Positions 11,101 through 23,100 of a stretch of DNA of 64,000 bases are shown in pieces (position 1 is the first letter of the stretch; each line of letters begins with the position of its first letter). The notes beneath the pieces are model-generated. The model did no database searches, had not been told where the DNA came from, and was given only the letters and a program-made list of their open reading frames with translations. The stretch spans positions 273,143 to 337,142 of the forward strand of contig VXAY01004948.1 in NCBI GenBank assembly GCA_013399855.1, given 5' to 3'. The position numbers and the translations under genes were made by a program. This DNA is from Oxyruncus cristatus. Its lineage: Eukaryota; Chordata; Aves; Passeriformes; Cotingidae.

Positions 11101-14100
11101 GAAATAAAAGTCCATTGAAAATGTCTGCTTTGCCTCTTTCTAACCTCCAAATACATACTACACACACAAAAATAATTATGCATGTGTACAAACATGCACC
11201 CAAACATACCTTTCAGGTACTGCTGTAAGGCTGGATAGTAACAAACTACTTAAACTGATAGGGATACGCACGCCTATATACCTCAGCTGCATACTAGAAA
11301 TTAATTTTTTCTGTTTAAGAGACAGATTGATCTGAAGACCAGGGAAGTAAGTACTGATACCAGACTACTCTGATTCTGCTCAGCTGGACAAGGTAACAAC
11401 AGATGTGGGTGGGAGACAAAAAGGAAGGAAGGCTGCTGCTTTTTCATCTACAGTACTGTATGTATTTGCCTTCGATGCTGTCTCAATTCTGCTGGGAGCC
11501 TTAGTGTGAATACTTTCAGAAGAGAGTAAGCATCAAAATCTTTTTATGCCAATACTTTTTTTTGCAAGGAATCACACTTTGAAACTGTTTCACAGGGCAG
11601 CTGCAGCATACACAAGAAAATATTAACAGATATACAATATAAATATATTATTTGCTAAAAGTTATCAGCAAGTCTAAGTATTTATAATTCACATCTGCTA
11701 GGAGTACATTACTAGAAGACAATACTAGAAGACAAACGTGCATTATTCTGCCAAAGCAGTAAATAAATATGAAAACATATATATACCTTCTTTTTCCACC
11801 GAGTCAACAACAGCATTGACAAGGTGTATTACAGTCACTATGGAAGCTTGTAAAAGGTATAAAAGGAGCAAATTAAAACAAACCTAGAGTTAATATCACT
11901 TTAAACAGCATACAGATATACAAAAAACACACTGAAAATTTCAGTCCATTACTATTTCATAGAGCAAGATTATTGGTGTACATATACATTTACTCTATCT
12001 AAAAAGCAGTTGCATATAATAAATAAAATACATCTCTAAATCTCAATTTTGTTCTTGCTAAACATGCAGAAGTACTTGTAATTACTTCTGAAGCAAACTT
12101 TGCATGGGCAAAGCTGCATTGCAAAGTTGCTTTAGTTGTGTTAGAATTTCTGAAATGTTGCCTAAACATATTAATTTGCATAATACTTCATCTTCACAGC
12201 AACAAACTAGACTTTTCTAAATGCTTGTGTTGGGTAAATTAAGGAGTATTGCATTAGACTTCCCCTTTAAAAATGCAAATTAAATTCCCTTCCCCCACAA
12301 TGAAAGTTAAAGGAAAGAAATTTTCACTGAAATGAATTAAAAGTTGAGAATATGAAAAACATCTACTCAAAATTTCTGTTGCTGACCTTAAGTTGTGTGT
12401 GAACTGTGATATCACAATAGGAATACCAAATTAAGGGTGTTACATTGTTATTTAAAACCAACAAAAATGAATGGGGTTTTTTATGTCTTCCCTTTCCCAA
12501 GATACTTTTGGTAGGGAAAAGAATTTACTCTTATAGTGTAGGATGAAGTAAGCACATGCAATTTGTTTGCATGGCTCAGGGATTAAATTTCAAGCTAATA
12601 AATTCTGAATCTACCAAAACAGAAGGAAGCAACAGTACCTCTGATGTGCTACAGCTATTTCTCTTAAAATGATGTATTAATGAGTAATCAATACATGACA
12701 AGAAATGGGAGTAAGAATATAGGAAACATACGGGATGGAGGGGAGAGGAGAGCAACATGTACAATACAACACTTAAAACCACATGAAAAAGGTTGAAAGT
12801 TGGTATCAGGTCTATTGATAAAATGATGAGGACTGTAAGCATACCATTTTACTTTCACCAATCATTAACACAGATTTTTTTTATGCTGTTAATAACAAAT
12901 CACTCTACTTCATTGAGAAGCAGAATGTTCTTTATTCCTAAGCTAAAAGAATTTCAAGTTCTTTTTACCACACAGAGACAAAAGCAGAAATTGGAATTAA
13001 GGAGTCAAAACACCTTAACTTAGTGAATTAAGTTATAAGACAACCGTGGCTTTGTCCAATCAGCATGAAGTGTTTCTGAATACATAGATGCATTCATATC
13101 AACTGTAAAAGCATCTGTCATCACAATAGAAAAATAAAAGACTTCCAATTAATAATAATCAAACCCACAAATATGTATGGTGATTATATTTTGATGGACT
13201 GGAGTATATTTTTATTTTTATATTGGCTTTTATTATTGCATGAAATGTTTTTATTCATTCATTTTAATCATGGTGAAAGCCAAATATACTGTTCTATTAT
13301 AACAAAATTCCTTTTTGTGCAGCTTCCTTCATTACTAAAGTAATCAAACTTACAAGTAGTCCCTTAAACTCTGCTCTCACTCAGAACTGATCTGATCCAT
13401 ATGGGAGCTGAGGTCGCAGCAAGAAAAAGAGAAGGAAACAAATGAAACTGTAACACCAGAAAGCTTTTTACTGAGAGCTGAACGGCAAAGCAAAAGTTAT
13501 ATTTGTGCAGAGGCCATTGTTTAAATTCACTGTATCCTTGCATAAGGTGATAACTAATGATAACCTAAAAGAGTTTCTCAAATTTTACCACCTTTTAAAA
13601 GCAAGGCTCCGAACACCCTGAGCTGCATTTTCACTGCAATATTCCAACAACAGAATGATTATATGTAATTTTAAGGTAAAATACTTAACAAAAGGTGTAA
13701 GATAGGTAAAATACTTCAAAAAATTTAACAAATCTGGGTATTAACACAAGTAAATACAGATATATATATTAAATAAGCTACTATTTAATATATATTCAAT
13801 ATATGTAAGTCCTATTGACACTAAGAGATATAGATGCAAAGACAGAACAAATGAACTTAAGTGGCAGTACAGAATGATTGCATTTTACGTACCATTGTCA
13901 TCACACGATTCAGACTGGAAGGAGCTGAGAGACTGGACCTCAGACATGCTTTCTCTAGCACTATAAGGATGGGAGTTCTTTTCATCCAGAGGCTTTTTAG
14001 AAAGGCAAGGGTCAAGATCTACCACTTTAGCTGAAAGAAAAAAAGTTTCACGTGAGACGATTAATAGATTGTAGACTAAAGAGTCAGTAAAATTTAAGGC

Positions 14101-17100
14101 TGAGATCTACACATTTTTACAATACTTAATAGAGCATGAAGCCTGATCACACTCAAAACCCAGTAAAGTCATAATGCTTTTTGTACCCTAAAAGACATAG
14201 ACAGTGGTTGCACTCATTAAAATTATACCAGCACATGCATTTAACAGAAAAGAAAAAATAAGAACATTTCTTACTATCATAGTCAAAATCCCAGCTGGGT
14301 TTCTGTATTGAATCACTGTCTGAAGGTGAGTTGGAGGGAGGTGGAGGTGGCAAATTTGGTGCTACACTGCAAACAGCTACAGCTTTTCGGTGACCATGTA
14401 CAGAATCTGGGTTAAAAGTACTGAACTCTGGGTGCTCAGGGATAGCAGATCCCTCAAAAGAATTCCTGTCAAGGTTGTTCCTAGAGTCGCTTGGAATGCT
14501 TGGAGTGTATGAAATGGGACGAACAGGAACCTGTGGTGGGATGTCAGAATAGATGTTCTTATTCAATTTTGCATCAAAATACGGTCTTTGCAAGAAGGCT
14601 GTTGTAGCTCCCAGTTGCTTGTCTTCAGGTTCTGGCTGGTGCTTCTTCTTTCTACTGATCACTTTGCGGCACACGACAAAAATCACAACTAACGAGAAGA
14701 TTCCTGCGATGAAAACAATAATCCCAATCACTTCAGCTAAGCTAATGTTCCAAGATGTTGAAACGTATTTATTAAGAACAATGTCTGTGCAGTGTTTTCC
14801 TCCAAATCCACGGCTACAGTTGCAGTGATATGAACCATAAGTATTCTCACAAAGGGCACCATTAAGACATGGGTTTTCTATGCATTCATCAACATCAGTC
14901 AGGCACCTATCAGAAACAGAGAAGAACAATGAAGTTTGGTTTACATCAGTAGTCTTTGTTGTAATCTCCTTATTCTCAACAATTCTGGATATATTTAATA
15001 TAGAGTACTGTGCACTATCAGGCAACACCTGAGATTTCAACCAGTTTGAACTGTTAAGTAATTCTATTAAAATTCAATATGTGGAACACTACCTACCTTT
15101 CTCCACGAAAGCCTGCTTCACATTCACAAACAGGTCCATCCAAACTGTCAATACATTTGCCACTGTTTTTACATGGATTGTCTTTGCAATATGGACCCAG
15201 CTGGCACCTGCAAAGGCAAAACAAACAAACAAACAAAAATGCATGAATGAACCATTACCTTACTGCAAGTGAGTATATAGTGGGGGATTCAGGCTGTAAT
15301 ATAAGAGCCATCATTAACTTCAACTAACTCCAGGGGGTCTCACAGTCTCAGCTTTAAGTGGGAAACAGATAAAAAAGGAAACAGAAACAGTGTTACATTT
15401 GCAGCCTGTTCTCTAAGGCCTTCACTGGTACAAAAACCCATGCAAACATACCTTTGACCTGTGTATTGTCCTCGGCACTGGCAGATAAAATCATCACTGA
15501 CCGGGATGCAAGTCCCACCATAAAGGCAGGGGTTGGAAGAACATGGGTTGACACTTACATCGCAGTGAGTTCCCATAAACAAAGGTAGACACTTGCAGTA
15601 GTAACCTGAAATCAAATACAGTCTCTTTGAAAGATGAACATGGCTTTACTGGATTTGAGATAAAATCCTCCCTGCCCACCTACCTGTTCAAAGACATAAA
15701 GCATGGGAAAAAATAAAAATATTTTTACTGAAAGATGAAGGAAACTCTAACAGTAAGGTTTATCTTGAACATGACTGATGGATAACTTTCATTTCTCTCA
15801 CAAAACTCAAGTTGTCACAATTATTTCAGAATTTTTAAAGGAAGACTCTAAAGTAGGCAGTTAAGAGGACAGACCTCAGGTCATGACACTGAAGATTAAA
15901 TCCCCACTTTGCCAGATGCAGTTTGTCTACTTCATTTTCCAAGGAATTGAATTTAGAACACAGGCAGACAACAGCCTTCCTACCTGCTCAACAACCAACT
16001 TTCTACAGCTCTCTGGGAAAGCATGAATTATGCACAAAGTTGTTTTGTCCCTCAAAGCAGGGAAGCTGAAAAGCAGTTCTAAAAACTAAAAGCAGAGGAA
16101 TATAGCCCAGCTTACCTCCATTTGACAGTGCGTTGCAGATGCCTCCATTCTGACATGGGCTGCTTGAACAACCATCTGTGGTAGTCAGTAAGCATCCAGG
16201 AGTGACATCTACAGATTCTTCCATGTGTGCATAATTTCGTGGCTTGCTGTTTAGGGGCAGCTCTTGTCCATTAAGTACAACAGAGTCCATACAGCCTCTG
16301 AAACCATTGCTAACCTGAGGACTTCTACCATGTCTTGTACCTTGCTGACGAATATGACCACCAAAAAACACATGATTATCTAGGTTTAGTGTCCTAAGTG
16401 TACCGGGAGCAGTACCAGATGCAGTATGCACCCTATCCAGAACAAGTCGTGCATAGTTTCCGTCCACTTCAAGAGACACTGAATGCCACTGGCCATCATT
16501 TATCTGAATGCTCTGAACAGAGACAATCCCAGGTCCACTGCCACAATCAAATTTATATTGCAGTCTTCCATGGTGAATCTACACAGGAAAGCCACAACAT
16601 CAATAAATAGTTTGCATACTTAAAGAGTATAGAATATTGATGCCTATAAAAGTTTATGTTTGCTGGACAGACATGGTGGTGTTCATAAATGGCAGTTTAA
16701 TAACATTGTTTTCCAAACATTGGAAAGTCATTATCAAGCGACTATGATTCACTTGATACAGTTCTTTTAAATAAAACCTACACTTGTTACATTTTTTTCC
16801 TCTAGTAAAGAAGTCACAGATCATAATCAAAAAAATTACAATAGTTCAATACCTTTCATCTTGTGCCTTAAGTGACTTATTCTGTATGGACTTCAGTATT
16901 ATAAGCAAAAAAATTGAAAGTTGTTATTTAAAAAAGGTGATTAGTGAAGGTTTTTTGTTTTATTTTTAAAACAGTAAAGAAAACAAATTCCTTTTACTCA
17001 CTTAAAAAATTGTGTACAATTTTATCACGTAGATGTATAACACACCCTACCTTCAAGGCAATTACCAATTATAACAATTCTACCGAGATGTTATGACTCA

Positions 17101-20100
17101 ATCTTTTAATCTGGCACAAAAATGATAAGAAGATGGTAGGAAGAAAAGAAGAAATATGCACTAGGAGATTTTAGCATACCTCTAAGATACTGTAGTCCGT
17201 TCCTCGAGCATACATAACAACTGCATGAGCAGAGTAAGTTCTAAGTCTCATTGTCAGCTTCATTTCCTCTTTGTTCTCAGTTTCCATGAGACGGTATTTT
17301 ACATAGCTGCTCCCAGTAAATGTCACAGCAGAGCCAGCTGGTGCTTAGCAATACAGAAAAGCATAAACTCTATTAGCACAGGACTGGAATCAAATTTATA
17401 TTTGGAAAATAATACAAGTTTTTTTAGGGTTAATTCCTTACCAGGACACTGTCTAGCTTTGCTGTCTTGGCAAACACAGGTGTATTTTCCATCCTTTGGA
17501 TCTCCTAAACATTCGGTACCTTCAGGGCATGGGTTTCCTTCGCACACACTATTCACCAGGGGGCATTTCCCTTCTGCAAAACAAAATCCATTATTTCTTT
17601 TCTGTTGGTGGTAATGGTGTTTTATCAAAATAGACTTTTAAGTACAGTAGCTGAAAGTAACTCAAATAATATTCCTATCAGACATGAAAGTGAAGTAACA
17701 GTTACAGGACATGACTGGCACAGATAAGAAAAATGGCATATGGAGTGGCTGATGTTCATCCTTGACTATTCAATTTAATTGGTAAAAGTGGGAAACTGGT
17801 GTGGTTTAAGGTTTACTATTACTATCATTCACCATAAAACCCAACATGTAGATATTAAACATGGACAGAGTGAGCTGGGAGGAGCAGGAGAAAAGCATGT
17901 CTGTATTTGAGACAGAAAAGGAACTGGCTTTAAATATTTACTTCATATGTGCAAGTTCACCCAGCAACGTTAAGTCTTGATTTTAAAAAGTAATGTTGTT
18001 TTCATCTGAGCTAAAGACAAATTATTCTTCTGCTATAAATCTGTATGCTTATATTTCCCACATCACCCTGTCATTCCCAGCCAAGTTTGGAAGCTGTGTG
18101 GGCTACTTCCCTAAGCAGAAACAAGGAAGTATTCAAGGAACTTTTCAAGAACTTACCTTTGTGCATACAAGATTGAAAATGGTCATCAATATAAAATAGG
18201 GAGCAACAAAAAAAAATTCTTTCATAAAATGGAAAACAAACGTGTAGCTATAAAAAAAAAAATAAAAATCCACTCCCATAAGCTTATATTATCTAAACTC
18301 TTAAAATGAGGTAATGAGAAGAATTACTCTTTACTCTGAAAAAAATAAGGCAAATGTTGCAGCAAGGATTACAGAAGAACATTTCTAATCTTGTCCTGTA
18401 ATATAAATTTCCACCTGTGGATTATAGCTTTTTAAAACCAGAACAATCTTTTCAAGGATATGGTTTTCCTTACTGCTTTTCTTACCTTTACAAAGACAAA
18501 CTGCTGTTCTGTGATGTCGGGGAGTGACAAAACTCAACCTGGCTGTGCTGTGCGTTGACATGATGTTCTCATCCACTGTTACTTTTTCTTCACAAAATTT
18601 CAAAGGACAATCTAGGCCTGCACAGAGCTTATGAAACACATCAATTATCCGGACACCTAAAATTTCCTCTAGATCAGGCACAGAAGAGTTTATCTTGTGG
18701 AGCAAAATTCTCATTGGATGGTGAGAGCTACCAGACTTTTCAATATTCAGGAGGACATCAAGATTTGAAGGAGGATCAGAAGGCTGCAGACTAACAATCT
18801 GGATGTCATTTCTCCTCACGCCCAAGATGTTTCTTAACGCTCTCTGGAAATTGCGCCAGTAATCACCAATAAATTCTTCAGGGGACAGGTTTGCAAAGCG
18901 TATTGCAATACTGTGATTTAGTATATCTTGTGTGATTTGTCTGATGTGTACAGTAATATCAGCTGCAGTTGTAAATTTTCCATCTGTAACAGTGACATTT
19001 AGGAGGTACTGTCCTACATCTAACCTTTTATGTGCTATTAGTTTGCCACCAGTACTGGAAACGGAGAACAAGGATTCCATTTTGGGGTCCAGACTGTACG
19101 TCAAAGTATCGTAAACATCTTGGTCGGTTGCATGAATTTTTCCAATGACACCACCTGAATACTCTTCCCCAAAGGCTGTGATAAAGATTTCTAGAGGCAG
19201 AATTGCTGGAGAATAAATGCTTTCCTCAATAACTCTAATATCAATGTAAGTCAAAGATGACAATGATGGTTTTCCATTATCTGCCACCTAAAGGAAAAAA
19301 GAGGACAGATTTACATTTTTGCTTTATCTGAAATTCTACTGTAGATATTTGTACTGTATACAGTAGAGCTCCATTTTTCTATCAAAAAAAAGTTAATACT
19401 GAAAATTTAAAAAGCTCATATAAACAGGCACAGACACATGTTTTCACTTCTCTGAAGATTAAAAGGCTACAGTGTTCTTACTACCTGAAAACGCCAGGCA
19501 GCTACTAACACTGGTAGCAAATACAGAGGAAAAGTACAGTAGCCGATTTCAGACAGCAGATGGTGCTTGAAGCTTTTTTATATCAAGCATGGAAACACTT
19601 TACAAACTTGAAATGAGTCATGCACCAGAAATGTACAGCATGCTTCATCAAAGTTAGGAGGTGGTCTGGAAGAAAAACTAAATGCGGTATGCCAAACTAC
19701 TTCAAAAGGAAAACAATACATGCAGAAAGTTACAACTAATTATGTTGTCTTTCATGATTTTTTCACAGAGAAGGAAAAAACCCACCTGTACTGCTATTTG
19801 CTTCAGACAATTAAAGTAATTAACAGAATCAGCCTAATTCAATTTAAAGCCTTTTTGAACACCCTGTTCTCCACCCCTTTTGGACAAAAATATACACTGT
19901 TGTTGTAGGAAGATGAGATAAAAAACAAGTAGAAAAGTGAGAAAAAAGCATTTCTTTGGGTTCACTTGCTTCCTGTTCCTCAGCTCTTGTTTCCCATCTA
20001 CCTTTTTTCCCCAGAGTTCTTTCCCAGTTACTGAAAGCGATACAGAAGAAATCGGTAAGGAAGAACTGGAGACATGTGAAGATACAGTGGGGATACACAG

Positions 20101-23100
20101 GGCTCAGAAGGTAGAAGATATTCTGCATTGTTCAAAAGACTGTGCAATAATTTTACGGAGACTTCAGGTACACTTTGAAGATCTATGCAAAGAAGCTGCT
20201 TTTGATTTTTCATACACATTTAAGCAAGAAAGGAGCAACTCCAGGCACAAGATTATCCATGGATGTGCACATATTCATGGCATTTCTAAAAGGTAATGCA
20301 TGTCTCATAAAACTACATGTCTTCATCTGTTAATTCCAAAAGACAGGAATGGCTAGAAACTTGCTCTCTTAGTTACTCAAACATAAATAACGAGAGAAAG
20401 AGAGAGAGCACTCAAGTTGGCAAAGTTTTGTTCAGCCTAGATTTCTGCCTGGAAACAAGACAAGGAAGGCAGTTTAGCTACAGGAGAAATGCCCAAGGGA
20501 AACGAGAAAAGGCTCAAAACAAACAGACAAGCAAAACTATAACAAATGGACAGCAAGTAGGAATGAAGAACCCCTGGAGAAATGATTTTTCAATAGTGCA
20601 GATATTTAAAAATCTGTTTTGGTTTTAAACTAAAGACTTCAGAGTGTGGCACAAAGGACTGCATGACTCATAGCTGAAGATTTCGCACGCTAGTGCTGTG
20701 AGACATTCGTTAATGGATAATCTATTTCCTTTGGAGAGAGGGCAAGCAAATGTGAATGGCATGCACACTTAAGGTGACCGTTGGGGAAAAAAAACCCAAC
20801 TTTATTTCTATTAAAACCACAAAAGTAAAAGTAATGCTCATATTAAGTAAAGTCTTCTGGAGGTACTGGGTGTGTAGAGTGCATATAGGGGGAGTTGTTT
20901 GTGTGTTTTTATTGGTTTTGGGTTTGGGTTTTTTTTTTCATTTGTTTGGAGTTTTTTTCCTAATTAATTACATGCCTTTAACTTAAGACCATCACTGCCT
21001 CAACAATCCATTCAGATAGCAACTAATCTGAAAGATATCAATACTGGAAAGCACTGAAGGTTAGCTAAAAAATGAAAAAAAAAGTATCAAGAGATCATAT
21101 ACAGCCATTAACTTACGCAAGAAGAAAGTGCAGAAATTAAGCAGAGTGCAAACTTGAGAAAATGCTTCCTAGTATCTTTGAAAAATCTTTAAATGAACAG
21201 GGGAAGAATATTTTCCCACAAAAGTCATGACTCTGGTTTTGTGCGTATCATTGGAACTGAAGTCTTGTGATATGGAAATGCTAGTTTTAGTCTTAGATAC
21301 CTTCACACTCATGTTTCATAAGATAATAGAAAATAATAGCAACGTGTTCATTAAAAAAAAAGGTAGCATAGTGTGAAATGACAAATGGCAATTAAAAGAT
21401 GGTGACATATTTCCAGAATGCAGTCAGGAAACTTGTCAGTCAACAGATTAGACAGGTCTAAAATACTGAGATTGAATAGTAAAGCACACAAAAAATGCAC
21501 ATTAGTGCAGTATGCTCTAATGATTTACAGTCTCTGAGAAGTCTTTTTTCTAAATGAGTACATTTGTTTTAAGACACTTTTTTAGCTACTGGATGCCATT
21601 AAAATAGCCCTTATTCATTCCCTAGAAAAAAGGCACTTTTCAAGTGCTGTGCTAAAGACTAGATAGTTGAAGTACTGACAGCCTGTTTGGAAGCAGCCTA
21701 GAGTCCAGGAAGTAGCTTAGATATGAAAGAATTCCATGATTCCACCCAGAAGAAGATGTTAGATAGGCATCTCACATTTAAGAAAAGCTAGGAACATTAG
21801 GAAGGGCCAAAGATCCAGCTAAATCATGAAATGTGACAGTCAGTGAAACAGTCTTCATAGAACAGGCATAATTGCCTGTGAGTACATTCATAAGAATATG
21901 TTCTAGAGGTGAAATAAATAGAATAGGCGAAATAATAGGCAAAATTAGTTACTGCTTTGAGAAGATTTAAAATAAAACATATGAATCTTGTTCTACACAA
22001 ATTCCACATACAGGAAAAACATTGCTGGTTTTTCTTCCATAAACAAAAAGGTGACTTTGAGAGAATAGGCATATCACTACTGAGGAAAAAAATGGCCAAC
22101 AGAGGAATGATACACCCAGCCCTTATTTAATCTCAACTCTTAAACTTTAAATTAAACTCTATCAGTTCTTATACTGATGGCTCTGATAACATATTTTAGT
22201 GACTCAAACAGCAAATTACAGTATCTGTGGGAATTTTTTCTTCTTTCCCCAAAGAAAACAGACTATGTATAAATATGTCACAATTATTCCAATGTGGACA
22301 GAATTCAGTATACACTGTTGCTTTAAAACTCTGCAAGTGCATGTTTACTCAGAAATTATCTGCAATAGTACGTATAGGAATAACTTGGAGATTGAAAGAA
22401 ATTCCTCATCTAAAAATAAAGGTAGGAATTTTTATTAAAATATGAATCTGGAAATGAAGTTTAAGAATTAAGACTAGCTATTTTTAGCTTACCGATTTTA
22501 AGTCCTCTGTTCACAGCTGCTTAACTTACAACTGAATTAAAAAGATTAAAAAATTGGTTTGAACTTTTCTTACACTAGATTACAAAAAGTATTTGAGAGA
22601 ACTTTGCTAGGTTAATGTAACCTTGCACATGGTCTGGTCTTTTTGCAGAACAGTGGCAAATGTAGTACATATTATAGCATTTCAGGTAATTTTGGGGGGT
22701 TTATGCTGTGTTATCCACTGCAAGATCCTGAGATCTCAAACTACTGCACTGCAAGTTTCAATGCTATGACAAAGGTGCACTGACCTGCTTTTCCAAACTT
22801 AAAAAAACATGTTTTCAATTGCCATTGGAAAAAGAATGTGGCACGACAGAAAAATTTTTCAGTACTGTTACATTGTGCAACTTTCAACATCCCCATTTCT
22901 ATCATAAGAGCGTAGTCCAGCACACAGCTTCCAGGGTCAAAGTGATAGTGGCAAGAAGAATTCTGCAGTCAATAGTGGGCAGCTGGAGGGATCTGTTCCC
23001 TGCTGGCTTTTCCAGCATCTGAATGCCGGAAGGCAGAGGGCTTATCAAGACCAACTACCCAGTTAACATTTTACTTACAACTTACTCCTACTTTCGGTTT

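Larger units (their letters stand above)
8126..13892 (-). other. FAT1: FAT1 intron 26, with cassette exons
   Basis: A 5767-base intron, long compared with its neighbours on the 3' side. It holds the 60-, 21- and 36-base cassette candidates listed separately. The rest is AT-rich with no recognisable repeat family, apart from a perfect AT hairpin at 13762-13795. Short open frames in it look like chance. Confidence 0.85.

Noticed and set aside
19937..20296. 119-codon plus-strand open frame in intron 18
   Set aside because: No recognisable domain, no splice partner or promoter signal, and lengths like this occur by chance in 64 kb. The minus strand here is plain intron.
21610..21840. Suspected repeat in intron 18
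   Set aside because: A few words resemble repeat sequence, but there is no ordered set of landmarks for CR1 or any other family I know.
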